In this document: one piece after another, positions 18,186-27,389 of the stretch
Layout: each line of letters opens with the position of its first letter
Position numbering within the stretch: the stretch's first letter is position 1
The notes under the pieces: model-generated
The model's input: only the letters and a program-made list of their open reading frames with translations
Told to the model about the DNA's origin: nothing
Database searches by the model: none
Made by a program: the position numbers and the translations under genes
NCBI GenBank assembly: GCA_016342755.1
Contig: JAEINS010000004.1
Span: 124,001-188,000 of the forward strand
Source: Melioribacteraceae bacterium
GTDB taxonomy: Bacteria; Bacteroidota; Ignavibacteria; Ignavibacteriales; Melioribacteraceae
Direction of reading: 5' to 3'
Length of the DNA stretch: 64,000 bases

Positions 18186-18680
18186 ATGAATAATATTAAT
18201 TTTAGACAAATTGGAACTATTTATACACCATTTAATTCATTAGAAAATATGCCTATACAACCGGCAGCAGCCGATGGTGTAAAAGGAACTGTAGAGGTAT
18301 TCCCGGAATTTACAGAAGGATTAAGTGATCTGGAGGGTTTCTCTCATATATACCTCATTTTTCATCTTCATTTATCTACTGATTATAGACTAAAAGTTAA
18401 ACCGTTTCTTGATGACGAATTAAGAGGTGTTTTTTCAACCCGTGCTCCTAAAAGACCCAATCCCATTGGTATTTCGGTGGTTAAACTTATAAGTGTAAAA
18501 AATAATATTCTTGAAGTTGAAAACTTAGATATATTTAATGGAACTCCTTTGTTGGATATAAAACCGGCTATTCCGGATATGTATAATTTGGAAAACTGTA
18601 AAATTGGATGGATTGAAAAAAGCAAAAACACAATTAAAGAAAAGAAATCGGATGGTAGATATTTATGGACAAAGGTATGA
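18186..18680 (+). CDS. trmO: TsaA/TrmO-like tRNA N6-methyltransferase
   Basis: A 164-residue protein of the TsaA fold family, whose studied member TrmO methylates N6 of threonylcarbamoyl-A37 in tRNA using SAM. Visible family features are the opening QIGTIYTPF, GTVEVFPEFTEGLSDLEGFSHIYLIF, the SAM-binding STRAPKRPNPIGISVVKL, and FNGTPLLDIKPAIPDM. It ends soon after and lacks the C-terminal extension of E. coli TrmO, as in shorter archaeal and bacterial forms. It starts 21 bp after the TonB receptor and could be cotranscribed with it. Confidence 0.85.
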   Translation: MNNINFRQIGTIYTPFNSLENMPIQPAAADGVKGTVEVFPEFTEGLSDLEGFSHIYLIFHLHLSTDYRLKVKPFLDDELRGVFSTRAPKRPNPIGISVVKLISVKNNILEVENLDIFNGTPLLDIKPAIPDMYNLENCKIGWIEKSKNTIKEKKSDGRYLWTKV

Positions 18681-18796
18681 GATTTATTTTTATGCGATAA
18701 AAATAAATATAAGTAAAAAAACACTTGCTATAATAATTAATATTTTGTTATTTTAGTCCGATTAGGGAAAAATAATTCGGGCATAAAGTGGCGCTT

Positions 18797-19201
18797 ATGA
18801 AATCCTTTAAAAAATATTATCCGTTTTTTATAGTGTTATTAATTTCAATCTTAAATACTGGTTTTAGCGAACCGGCTAATTATAGCTGGCTTGGTATTGT
18901 CCTGGTCATTATTTCTATAATTTTAATTTTCGAATATTTGGAAAAGACTCAGTCAAAAAGATCTAAATTTTGGAGCTGGAATTTTCCTGGCAAATTTAAA
19001 CATTCATTCAAGTTTAGCATATTCTACGGTGCGCCAATTTCAATAATTCTTTGTTTTTTTATCTATAACAAAGCTGAGCCATTGGATTTATTTCTATTCT
19101 TAATTGTACCGGTAATGGCAGTTTTTGGCTGGGTAGGATTTAATGATTGGATAGTTTTAAAAAAAATAATGTATGAAAACAAATCTAATGTTAAGCTATA
19201 A
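18797..19201 (+). CDS. Small membrane protein of unknown function
   Basis: About 134 residues with four hydrophobic segments: roughly 8-25, 31-49, 74-91 and 97-120. A basic, Trp-rich cytosolic or interfacial loop lies between (KTQSKRSKFWSWNFPGKFKHSF). I recognise no family. An in-frame GTG three codons upstream is an alternative start and neither has a clear ribosome-binding site. It sits alone between trmO and a small VOC-fold protein. Confidence 0.55.
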   Translation: MKSFKKYYPFFIVLLISILNTGFSEPANYSWLGIVLVIISIILIFEYLEKTQSKRSKFWSWNFPGKFKHSFKFSIFYGAPISIILCFFIYNKAEPLDLFLFLIVPVMAVFGWVGFNDWIVLKKIMYENKSNVKL

Positions 19202-19290
19202 CTTTAAAGATTCTCTGTTTTGTAAAATTTATTTGCCAAAAAAGTGATCCCAAATTATTATCTTAGAAATATAACAACCGGAGTTAATTA

Positions 19291-19602
19291 ATGAAGTATC
19301 ATCATACTGGCATTCCTACAACAATTCCTCAAAAAGATGAAGTTTATTTAGAAAAATACGATTTACACTGCACTGATCATGAATCCAATTCGTTTGGAAT
19401 ACAATGGATGCGTTACGGAACCAACTGTACTCTTCCAAAAGTTGTTCAGGAAGTTGCTCATGTAGCTTTTCAGGTTGAGGATATTACCGAAGCTTTAAAA
19501 GGAAAGGAAGTATTAATTGAACCTAATAGTCCAAGCGAAGGAGTTATTGTCGCGTTTATTATAGAGAACGGCGCCCCTATAGAATTTTTACAATACTTAT
19601 AA
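19291..19602 (+). CDS. Glyoxalase/VOC-fold-like small protein
   Basis: A 103-residue protein built as one beta-alpha-beta-beta-beta unit pair: MKYHHTGIPT at the start, then AHVAFQVEDITEALKGKEVLIEPNSPSEGVIVAFIIENGAPIEFLQ. The 'HVAFxVxD...G..VAFI...GAPIEFLQ' pattern is that of vicinal-oxygen-chelate proteins; His5 and the Glu in PIEFLQ are likely metal ligands. The half-length fits a dimeric VOC enzyme or binding protein. The substrate is unknown. GGAG precedes the ATG. Confidence 0.65.
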   Translation: MKYHHTGIPTTIPQKDEVYLEKYDLHCTDHESNSFGIQWMRYGTNCTLPKVVQEVAHVAFQVEDITEALKGKEVLIEPNSPSEGVIVAFIIENGAPIEFLQYL

Positions 19603-19716
19603 ATTATATCGAAAGGAATTACCATCTGGGAAACTGGTTATATCAGGGTGTTTCTACCCTTCGACCAGACTCAGAGTGATATCACAAATTTAATTGTACA
19701 TTTTATTAACAGTCTA

Positions 19717-19745
19717 ATCCGACTCTGCTAAAGTCGGTTTTTTTT
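19717..19745 (+). terminator. Intrinsic terminator after the VOC protein
   Basis: Stem CCGACT/AGTCGG with a 7-nt loop, followed by eight T residues. The region before it (19603-19716) holds a short ACCCTTCGACC/CAGAGTGATA stretch that looks like a decayed dispersed repeat, and no gene. Confidence 0.75.
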
Positions 19746-19873
19746 ATTCAATTTTGCCATTATTTAAATAAACCTTAAATAGCTGAATGTTATCAAATTA
19801 AATCTTGTACAATAAATTTAATTTCTGTAATTTATCTTCCAATGACTTATCAGTCACATTTTGGGAGTATATA

Positions 19874-20641
19874 ATGAAAGCATCGAATCTTGAATTTGAA
19901 GATGAATCATTTAAAACCTACTTAAAAGATTCATTAGGTATACTTGAAGTAAAAGAAGACGCATATTCATCACTAACCCAGATTAATGAGGGATTTAAGG
20001 TAATTGACTGGTTTGAAGAACTTAAAAGGAAAAGCAGTGTCTTGGGGATTTTAGTTTTAAGTGATCCCAAATTTAATTGTAAAATTCTTTATGAAAAATT
20101 TTTAAGTTTAATAAGCGGCGAAAATCTTGTAGAATCGGAGCCTCATAAAATTCAAACCCTCAATACCGAATTAAGAAGTAAACAAATAAACATGCTTCAT
20201 AATTTAACTTTAAACACCTTGGAATTTCCAAAACTGGTGATATCCTTTATAAATGGCTGTGTTGTAACTCCGTTTATTGGAACAACTCTGGCATCCGATA
20301 TTAAAATTGCTACAAAAGACACAATCTTTTCATTTGCCCATAAAAAATACGGATTGCATCCTACAGGGGCTATTCCGTTTTTCTTATACGAAAGTTTAGG
20401 TTATTCCCGGACAAAAAAACTTCTGTATACTAAAAACGAAATTACTGCAAATGAGTTATTAGAATTAGGATTAATTGATAAGGTAATTGAAGAATATAAC
20501 TTTGATGAAATTTTTGAATATGCAAATAAGATGGTTCAAGAAAATTCAAATATTGCAACAACTAAAGAACTGATAAATAAATCACTTCTCGATCAATACA
20601 AAGAGTTTATGGAACTTGAAGAACACATGGTCTTTTCATAA
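19874..20641 (+). CDS. Divergent crotonase (enoyl-CoA hydratase/isomerase) family protein
   Basis: A 255-residue crotonase-fold protein. The core is recognisable: FPKLVISFINGCVVTPFIGTTLASDIKIATKDTIFSFAHKKYGLHPTGAIPFFL, equal to the family's 'NG.a.GGG..La..cD.riA' and 'pe..lGl.P..G' blocks. The normally glycine-rich oxyanion-hole segment reads TPFIGTT, and neither classical hydratase Glu is obvious, so the reaction is unclear; it may be a specialised thioesterase or decarboxylase-like member. I chose the ATG with GGGAG upstream; the frame opens 23 codons earlier at a TTG. No beta-oxidation partners are nearby. Confidence 0.7.
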   Translation: MKASNLEFEDESFKTYLKDSLGILEVKEDAYSSLTQINEGFKVIDWFEELKRKSSVLGILVLSDPKFNCKILYEKFLSLISGENLVESEPHKIQTLNTELRSKQINMLHNLTLNTLEFPKLVISFINGCVVTPFIGTTLASDIKIATKDTIFSFAHKKYGLHPTGAIPFFLYESLGYSRTKKLLYTKNEITANELLELGLIDKVIEEYNFDEIFEYANKMVQENSNIATTKELINKSLLDQYKEFMELEEHMVFS

Positions 20642-20647
20642 AACAGA

Positions 20648-20681
20648 AAAACCCAACTTTTTAGAAAAGTTGGGTTTTTTT
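20648..20681 (+). terminator. Bidirectional intrinsic terminator between crotonase and fba
   Basis: AACCCAACTTTT and AAAAGTTGGGTT pair perfectly across a 3-nt loop, with T-run on the plus strand and A-run before the stem. It lies between two convergent genes and can serve both. Confidence 0.85.
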
Positions 20682-20702
20682 ATACCAATAATAATTTATA
20701 AC

Positions 20703-21731
20703 CTAAACACCTAATGTAGTGCCTTCGCCTCTTAAATCACTAATAGCTTCTAAAACTCTGGCTTTCATTCCATTCATAGCTAGTTTCAAATAACCACGAG
20801 GATCGTACATTTTCTTGTTGCCAATTTCACCGTCAACTTTAAGAACGCCATCATAGTTTTTTAACATGTGATCAACTATCGGACGAGTAAACGCATACTG
20901 TGTATCAGTATCAACATTCATTTTAATTACACCATAATCCAAAGTTTCTCTAATTTCAGCTAAAGAAGAACCAGAACCACCGTGGAATACTAAATCGAAA
21001 GAAGCAGCTTCGCCGCATTTTGCAACAACTGCATCCTGACCTTCTTTAAGAATAGAAGGGCGTAATTTTACATTACCTGGTTTGTAAACACCATGAACAT
21101 TGCCAAAAGTAGCAGCAAACATATAACGTCCGCCTTCAACTTCCGCTAATCTTTCTTGTACGTAAAGCATATCTTCAGGAGTTGTATATAATTTATCAGC
21201 AGGAGCATCTTCGTTAGAAACACCATCTTCTTCGCCGCCAACAACACCGGCTTCAACTTCTAAAATAATTCCTAAATCTTTACATTCTTTTAATAATTCA
21301 ACTGATACATCCATGTTATCTTTTAAAGGAATAGCAGAACCATCAAACATATGCGAATTAAATAATGGTTTATCACCTTTTTCAACTCTTTTTCTCGATT
21401 CGGCTAATAACGGCTTTAAGAAAGATTCAACTTTATCAGCCTGACAGTGATCAGTGTGAAGCGCGATATTTATATCATATCTTTCAGCTATTAAATGAAC
21501 ATGGTTAGCAATTGAAATTGCACCAATAACAGCATCTTTTAATGCACCTGACGCGAATTGACCGCCGCCGGTAGATACTTGAATAATACCATCTGATTTA
21601 GCTTCAGCAAAAGCTTCGATACATGCATTAGCACTAGCTTCGCTTGTTACATTAATTGCAGGATAAGCAAATTTATTTTTCTTCGCGTTATCAAGCATTT
21701 TACAATACTTTTCATAATTTACAACAGGCAT
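20703..21731 (-). CDS. fba: Class II fructose-bisphosphate aldolase
   Basis: Zinc aldolase of glycolysis and gluconeogenesis splitting fructose-1,6-bisphosphate into DHAP and glyceraldehyde-3-phosphate. About 342 residues, as in the class IIA form. Zinc and active-site motifs are visible: ALHTDHCQ (catalytic Asp and metal His), FNSHMFDGSA, LEVEAGVVGGEEDGV (metal Glu), TFGNVHGVYKPG (metal His), DLVFHGGSGSS (metal His plus phosphate site) and MNVDTDTQYAFT. The ATG at 21731 is preceded by AAGGAG; a longer frame adds 12 residues without merit. Single gene facing a bidirectional terminator. Confidence 0.95.
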   Translation of the reverse strand: MPVVNYEKYCKMLDNAKKNKFAYPAINVTSEASANACIEAFAEAKSDGIIQVSTGGGQFASGALKDAVIGAISIANHVHLIAERYDINIALHTDHCQADKVESFLKPLLAESRKRVEKGDKPLFNSHMFDGSAIPLKDNMDVSVELLKECKDLGIILEVEAGVVGGEEDGVSNEDAPADKLYTTPEDMLYVQERLAEVEGGRYMFAATFGNVHGVYKPGNVKLRPSILKEGQDAVVAKCGEAASFDLVFHGGSGSSLAEIRETLDYGVIKMNVDTDTQYAFTRPIVDHMLKNYDGVLKVDGEIGNKKMYDPRGYLKLAMNGMKARVLEAISDLRGEGTTLGV

Positions 21732-21926
21732 TTTATTCTCCTTTTTAAATAAGTAAATTTTTCGCATTTAGAATAATTTTAAGATCCCAAATATACCTAA
21801 ATTAGTTATGAATTCAAATTACTTCGGATTACAAAACAATTGTAAAACTATGTTTACAATAAGTTAATAAGGTTTATTTCGGGAAGGATATTACTTATTT
21901 TAGATGATTCAATTTGGAGAGTTAAT

Positions 21927-22577
21927 GTGAAGAAAAACAATAAAACAAAAGCTGTAGTATTCGATCTTGACGGAACACTTGTTCAATCGCACGAAACAAT
22001 TTATTATTCCATGATGAATGCTTTCAAAGCACTTAATATTCATGCTGAAGTTCCTTTAGAGGAATTTAGTGATTTCATAGGATTGCATTTTGATGATATA
22101 TTTAAAAATTTCGGAGTTACAGTTCCAGACTTCGAAGAATTTTTAACCATCTACAAAGAGTTTTATGCGGAAAATTTAAATACTTCAAAATTATATCCGG
22201 GTGTAGTAGAAATTCTAGAATCCCTGAGAAAACAAAAAATTAGGATTGCTCTTTTAACTACAAAGGGGCAGGATCAGGCCGAGTTTATTTTAAAACATTT
22301 TGAACTTGATAAATATTTTAACATGATAATGGGACGGACTCCGGCAATTGAAGTAAAGCCTTCTCCCGAATCACTTTTTATAATATGTCACGAATTTAGA
22401 GTCGAGCCGTCTGAAATAATTATGGTCGGTGATTCTGAAATGGATATTAGATGCGGAAAAAATGCCGGCTCAAAAACATGCGCGGTTTCATTTGGCTACA
22501 GGACTGTTGAAGCTATAAAAAAAGAGAAGCCGGATTTTATAATAAACGAACTTTTGCAGATTGAAAAACATCTATAG
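21927..22577 (+). CDS. HAD-superfamily hydrolase, phosphoglycolate-phosphatase-like
   Basis: A 216-residue HAD phosphatase with motif I VFDLDGTLVQS (nucleophile and acid Asp), an alpha-helical C1 cap at about 20-80, motif II IALLTTKG (Thr), motif III Lys in VKPSPESL, and motif IV VGDSEMDIRCGKNAG. This is the Gph/beta-phosphoglucomutase-like layout, but the specific substrate cannot be read from sequence. It starts at GTG with GGAGAG at proper spacing. It opens a five-gene cluster (HAD, metallophosphoesterase, MOSC, GAF protein, DUF493) with gaps of 21 bp or less. Confidence 0.85.
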   Translation: MKKNNKTKAVVFDLDGTLVQSHETIYYSMMNAFKALNIHAEVPLEEFSDFIGLHFDDIFKNFGVTVPDFEEFLTIYKEFYAENLNTSKLYPGVVEILESLRKQKIRIALLTTKGQDQAEFILKHFELDKYFNMIMGRTPAIEVKPSPESLFIICHEFRVEPSEIIMVGDSEMDIRCGKNAGSKTCAVSFGYRTVEAIKKEKPDFIINELLQIEKHL

Positions 22578-22598
22578 ACGCAATACTGAAAGGATTTT

Positions 22599-23807
22599 AT
22601 GAGCTGGGCTCTTAGATTATTAATAGCTGTTTTATTGTTTTTCGTATTTGAATTATATCTTTTTAAAAAGATAACGGGCGCAATAAAAAATTTATTCAAA
22701 AATTTTGATCGTAAAAAGTTAAGGTTTGTCCGGTTACTTTTGCTTATCTACTTTAATTTTTATCCGATGTACGGAATATTTTTGCGTATAAGCGGAAGCC
22801 GTAATTTACAGCTTCCCGAAAATAGTTTTACTGACTATTTTATTATTTATCCATTCTGGCTGCTTGTAATGTTTGTTTTTCAGATTTCAATTTTAACACT
22901 TCCGTTTGATCTTCTTAAACTTGCACTGTGGAAGTTTTATAAAAAAGCGAAAAACAAAATTGTAGTTTGGGAATCGGGATATGTCTTAGCATTATCCGTT
23001 GTTTTTTTATTCTACATCCCGGCCAGAGTTATATATGATTATAATACAGTTGATACCAGAATTGTAGAATATGAAAAAGAAAAGCTGCCGGAAGCTTTAA
23101 AGGGATTTAAAATTGGTCTTATCTCCGATGTTCAGGCCGACAGGTATACTGATAAAAAACGATTTGATAAGTTTATATCGGTCTTAAACGAAGCAGAGCC
23201 GGATTTAGTTTTAATTGCCGGTGATATTATAACCAGTACACCGGATTATATTGAATCTGCTGCGGAATCTTTAAGCGAAATTAAAACGGTTTATGGAACA
23301 TACTCATGTGTAGGCGACCATGATAACTGGGCTTACAGAGGTGATTATAAAAGAAGTTTACGGGAAGTTACAGCGGCATTAAAGAACGCCGGAATACCAA
23401 TGATTGATAATGACAGAATTAAACTAAACGTAGATAGTGCAAAAATTGGAGTTACGTTTATAACTGATAATTATGTTACACGTGTTAAAAGAAAAACGAT
23501 TGATAGTCTTTCTAATGATAATTGTGATCTGGAAATATTTTTAACACATCAGCCAAATGAAGATATAGTTAACGCGGCAAGAGAAAATAATTATGATCTC
23601 TTTTTTGCCGGACATACACACGGCGGACAGATTACGTTATTATTCCCATTTTTTAAGCCATCTATTACACATGTTGAAACTAATTACGTACGCGGAGATT
23701 TCTGGTTCGATAAAATGCTGATGATAGTTACACCCGGACTCGGAATGTCGCTTGCTCCGATCAGATATAACTCAACGCCGGAAATTACGATCATAAAATT
23801 AATTTAA
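22599..23807 (+). CDS. Membrane-anchored metallophosphoesterase with altered metal motifs
   Basis: A 402-residue protein of the YkuE/YaeI-like group. The first 155 residues hold about four membrane segments (3-25, 45-66, 80-106, 125-145), then a calcineurin-like domain: GLISDVQADRYT, LIAGDIITS, VGDHDNWAYRG, LTHQPNE and FAGHTHGGQI. Compared with the family's D-x-H and GNHD motifs, the first His is Gln (DVQ) and the Asn is Asp (GDHD); the remaining His and Asp ligands are present. Gln at the first position also occurs in some class III Mn-dependent phosphoesterases, so it may still be active. AAGGA precedes the ATG. Confidence 0.8.
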   Translation: MSWALRLLIAVLLFFVFELYLFKKITGAIKNLFKNFDRKKLRFVRLLLLIYFNFYPMYGIFLRISGSRNLQLPENSFTDYFIIYPFWLLVMFVFQISILTLPFDLLKLALWKFYKKAKNKIVVWESGYVLALSVVFLFYIPARVIYDYNTVDTRIVEYEKEKLPEALKGFKIGLISDVQADRYTDKKRFDKFISVLNEAEPDLVLIAGDIITSTPDYIESAAESLSEIKTVYGTYSCVGDHDNWAYRGDYKRSLREVTAALKNAGIPMIDNDRIKLNVDSAKIGVTFITDNYVTRVKRKTIDSLSNDNCDLEIFLTHQPNEDIVNAARENNYDLFFAGHTHGGQITLLFPFFKPSITHVETNYVRGDFWFDKMLMIVTPGLGMSLAPIRYNSTPEITIIKLI

Positions 23808-23817
23808 CGGGATTAAA

Positions 23818-24633
23818 ATGAACGAAATAATATTAAGCGGAATTTATATTTATCCGGTAAAATCTCTTGGCGGAATATCACTTGAATCATCTGAAGTTGT
23901 AGAGCGTGGTCTTAAATACGACAGACGATGGATGCTTGTTGATGAAAACGGATTATTTATAACACAGAGAAAATTTTCTAAGCTGGTTCATTTCAAATTA
24001 AGTTTCGCTGAAAACGGATTTGAAGTTTTACATAAAACCACAAATGATAAAATTGTGATTCCGTTTGAAACTGATTCAACTGAAACAATTACTGTAAATG
24101 TGTGGAACGATTTTGTTAAAGCTAAAGTTGTATCAGAAAAAATCTCTAATTGGTTTACAAAAAAACTTGATATGAAGTGTAATCTGGTATTTATGGATGA
24201 AGATTCTATTCGCAAAGTTGAAAATAAACCGTGGGTAACTGATGAGATTGTGAGTTTTGCTGATGCTTATCCGTTTTTAATAATTAGTGAAGAATCTTTA
24301 ACTGACTTAAACAGCAGATTAATTGATAAAGTTGAAATGGATAGATTTAGACCTAATTTTGTTGTAACGGGCTGCAATGCATATGAAGAAGATGAGTGGA
24401 GCGAATTTAAAATTGGCGGACTCAATTTTAAAGGAGTTAAGTCTTGTGCCAGATGTGTAATTACAACCATTGATCAAAATTCCGGCGAGAAAAATTCGGA
24501 AACCTTAAATATTTTATCAACCTTTAGAAATACTGATAACAAAATTATGTTTGGGATGAATCTATTGCATTTATGTAACGGAAGATTATCTTTGTACGAC
24601 AAAATTGAAGTAATTAAAAGAAAGATAATATGA
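23818..24633 (+). CDS. MOSC domain protein (YcbX/mARC-like)
   Basis: A 271-residue molybdenum-cofactor sulfurase C-terminal-domain protein. An N-terminal MOSC beta-barrel (IYPVKSLGGISLESSEVVERGLKYDRRWMLVDENGLFITQR, residues 9-50) is followed by the MOSC domain with DRFRPNFVV and the cofactor-ligating Cys in GVKSCARCVITTID. Relatives (YcbX, mARC) reduce N-hydroxylated compounds using Moco. No ferredoxin domain is fused, so electrons must come from a separate protein. Its stop overlaps the next gene's start by four bases (ATGA type), so translation is coupled. Confidence 0.88.
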   Translation: MNEIILSGIYIYPVKSLGGISLESSEVVERGLKYDRRWMLVDENGLFITQRKFSKLVHFKLSFAENGFEVLHKTTNDKIVIPFETDSTETITVNVWNDFVKAKVVSEKISNWFTKKLDMKCNLVFMDEDSIRKVENKPWVTDEIVSFADAYPFLIISEESLTDLNSRLIDKVEMDRFRPNFVVTGCNAYEEDEWSEFKIGGLNFKGVKSCARCVITTIDQNSGEKNSETLNILSTFRNTDNKIMFGMNLLHLCNGRLSLYDKIEVIKRKII

Positions 24634-27065
24634 TTAAAAATAAAAACGAGTTTTATGTAGACTATAAAACAAACGAAAATTCTCTAGTTTGCGACTTGAA
24701 TTTATTCCCATTTGAAACAAAGTTAAGCTTTGTGCCGTTAATAAAATTTTGGGAAACTGCTCTTGAATCAGACAATTCAATTGTAAAGAATTTAACAAAA
24801 GATCTGTTTAATGAAATAAATAAAAAGGAAGAATTTTCTAAACCGATAGAAGATTTATCTGTTCTAAAGAAAAACGATTATATAATTGAAACACTAATGA
24901 GTGCTATCTATCCTTCATCCCAGTTAAGTTCAATTATTTCAGTCTCCGTTCCGCCATTTAAAATGGAACCCTTTTATGCAACCCCGACTTTCGAGGAGTT
25001 TTTTAAGCAAAACTGGATGTCTGAACTTGTTAGTAATGTTAAGGATAGTAAAAAATTACTAATGAGTAAAATTATTAGTGCTTATTCATTAATTCTTCAA
25101 AAATTATATGGAATACATTTAGATGAAATTCATCCTATGCAGGCTAAAGTTATTGATAAAGAATCGGGCTTAGGCAGATATTACCAACTAATTTTAGATC
25201 CCCGGTTTGTTGATGTTGAGACGGTTGGGGAATTGCCTAAAATAGACGAGGATAAATTAAAGGATATTAAAAGGGATATTTGGAATTTTGATAAATGGAA
25301 AGATTTTCTTGATCCTAAAAGTTTTATAATAACAGGGCTTTCAACCGTTAATTTTGTTGATGTTACAGAACAGCAGACATTATCTCTTTTAAGGCACGAA
25401 CTTCTGGATAGTGATGCAATAAGTTCATTCGACCGTGTTAAATCGATTAGAGATAAATTACGAACGTTAACAAATATGCCAAATATACGAATTGGCTTAG
25501 TTGCGTTTCCGTCAACAAGTTCTTCCTTTTTTAAACAGGCAACCAAAATTGGCGAAAGTTTTATTTTACAAAAACTTGGCCAGTTTGAATGCTCTGATAT
25601 GGCCGGATCGGTTTATGATGTAGCATTCCAGACTAAAAAGCCAGTTATAATTGAGTGTTTAGAAAGTTATGAAGGAAAAACAATTATTGAAGAAGAAATA
25701 TTAGGGCAGGATATTAAAAATTTAATGGTTGTTCCTTTACTAATTCAAAATTCAATTGTTGGTTTTCTGGAAGTTGGTTCAAAAACAGTCGGCGAAATAA
25801 ATCAGCTTACAGCAATGAGATTTCAAAAAATTTATTCTTTATTTGCTACTATTTTAGATAGAAGTCTTAAAGCAAATGAGAATAAAATTCAGGCTATAAT
25901 TAAAGAAAAATGTACTTCTCTACACTCTTCAGTTGAATGGAAATTTCAGGAGGCGGCTTATGAACAATTAGCCGGTGAAGAAAATGAAAAGATTTCGATG
26001 TTTGAAGAAATTGTTTTTGAAGGTGTATATCCTCTATTTGGTGTTTCCGATATTAGAGATTCTTCGATGCACAGAAATAGAGCTATCCAGGATGATTTGC
26101 TTGAACATTTAGAAGTTGTAAAGGATATTTTGAAGGAAACAGTTTCATATAAAAGTCTGCCTTATCTGGATGAACTTTCGTATAGAACGGGGAAGATATA
26201 CAACCGAATTAAAAACGGGTTAAATTCTGGCGATGAAATAAGCACAATAGATTTTTTACAAAATGAAATTGTAGATGTTTTTGAACATATAAGGAACTAT
26301 GATCCGGTTCTTGATGAAAGAGTTGCAGATTATTTGAAACTAATAAATCCGCACTTAAGAATTTTCTATAAAGAAAGAAAATCATACGAAGATAGTGTAA
26401 ATCAACTTAACGACGCGATTTCCGGTTTTGTGGATGAAGCAGAAAATGCCGCTCAGGAAATGTATCCTCACTATTTTGAAAAGTATAAAACTGATGGAAT
26501 TGAACATAGTATTTACATTGGCCAATCAATTGCGCCGACAAAACAATTCAGCAAAATGTACTTGCAGAATTTAAGATTGTGGCAGCTTATTTTAACCTGC
26601 GGAATTGCTTTAAAAGCTGAAAAGTTAAAATCGTCTCTCCCAATTCCTTTAGAATTAACACATTTAATTCTGGTTCAAAATGCTCCATTAGCAATCAGAT
26701 TTAGAACTGATGAGAAAAAATTTGATGTTGACGGAACATATAACATCAGATACGAAATAATGAAGAAAAGAATTGATAAGGCTTTAATTAAAGGAACGGA
26801 AGAAAGATTAACACAACCCGGGAAAATTGCGGTTATATATTCTCAGACCAAAGAGAAACTAGAATACAAAAAATATATAGAGTATTTACAGGCTCATAAT
26901 TATTTGAATGAAAATATTGAAGAACTTGAACTTCAGGATTTACAGGGTGTGCAGGGTTTAAAAGCTTTACGTGTTGATGTAAACATGAATACAGATGCGG
27001 ATAATATAATCCATTTAAAAAATAGAGTTGATGTTTCTGTAAATGAATTAGGAAATATTGTGTAA
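24630..27065 (+). CDS. Large GAF-domain protein of unknown function
   Basis: An 811-residue soluble protein. About 1-230 show no family I recognise but keep Phe/Trp-rich motifs (PPFKMEPFYATPTFEEFF). About 270-415 look like a GAF domain (VKSIRDKLRTLTNMPNIRIGLVAFP...MVVPLLIQNSIVGFLEVGSK). The rest, about 420-811, is mostly helical with long amphipathic stretches. No kinase, cyclase or HD signature is seen, so the output is unknown. Similar long GAF proteins occur in Bacteroidota-type genomes, from memory. It is translationally coupled to the MOSC gene and followed 13 bp later by a DUF493 gene. Confidence 0.7.
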   Translation: MIKNKNEFYVDYKTNENSLVCDLNLFPFETKLSFVPLIKFWETALESDNSIVKNLTKDLFNEINKKEEFSKPIEDLSVLKKNDYIIETLMSAIYPSSQLSSIISVSVPPFKMEPFYATPTFEEFFKQNWMSELVSNVKDSKKLLMSKIISAYSLILQKLYGIHLDEIHPMQAKVIDKESGLGRYYQLILDPRFVDVETVGELPKIDEDKLKDIKRDIWNFDKWKDFLDPKSFIITGLSTVNFVDVTEQQTLSLLRHELLDSDAISSFDRVKSIRDKLRTLTNMPNIRIGLVAFPSTSSSFFKQATKIGESFILQKLGQFECSDMAGSVYDVAFQTKKPVIIECLESYEGKTIIEEEILGQDIKNLMVVPLLIQNSIVGFLEVGSKTVGEINQLTAMRFQKIYSLFATILDRSLKANENKIQAIIKEKCTSLHSSVEWKFQEAAYEQLAGEENEKISMFEEIVFEGVYPLFGVSDIRDSSMHRNRAIQDDLLEHLEVVKDILKETVSYKSLPYLDELSYRTGKIYNRIKNGLNSGDEISTIDFLQNEIVDVFEHIRNYDPVLDERVADYLKLINPHLRIFYKERKSYEDSVNQLNDAISGFVDEAENAAQEMYPHYFEKYKTDGIEHSIYIGQSIAPTKQFSKMYLQNLRLWQLILTCGIALKAEKLKSSLPIPLELTHLILVQNAPLAIRFRTDEKKFDVDGTYNIRYEIMKKRIDKALIKGTEERLTQPGKIAVIYSQTKEKLEYKKYIEYLQAHNYLNENIEELELQDLQGVQGLKALRVDVNMNTDADNIIHLKNRVDVSVNELGNIV

Positions 27066-27078
27066 TTGGAGTTGTAAT

Positions 27079-27345
27079 TTGATTTTAGGTGAGAATACCA
27101 AAAAGCCGGTGATTAAATACCCTTGTCTCTGGACTTATAAAATGATTGGAAATGATGTTGAAAAGATGATTGACACTGTTGAAATGGTAATTGTTGACAG
27201 AGCTTATGAAATAATTCCTTCGAACGTGAGCAAGAATAATAAGTATTTTAGTCTTTCGTTAAAGATTAATTTAAACGATGATAATGAAAGGCAATTTATT
27301 TTTGAAACACTGCAAAATGCAGAGCATATCAAAATAGTTTTATAA
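27079..27345 (+). CDS. DUF493 (YbeD-like) family protein
   Basis: An 88-residue ferredoxin-fold-like small protein. It matches the YbeD pattern: YPCLWTYKMIGNDVEKMIDTV near the start ('FP..f.yKvmG' motif), a middle KNNKYFSLSLKINL strand ('kgnY.Svti.i'), and a terminal HIKIVL ('...v.mvL'). YbeD is an ACT-like regulatory fold of unclear role. The start is TTG 27079 with TTGGAG 8 bases upstream; a longer frame would begin inside the preceding gene's stop. Last gene of the HAD-to-DUF493 cluster. Confidence 0.8.
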   Translation: MILGENTKKPVIKYPCLWTYKMIGNDVEKMIDTVEMVIVDRAYEIIPSNVSKNNKYFSLSLKINLNDDNERQFIFETLQNAEHIKIVL

Positions 27346-27389
27346 TAAAAAATTTTAAAGTTGCTTCAAAAGGAAAAAAGTCATATTAT

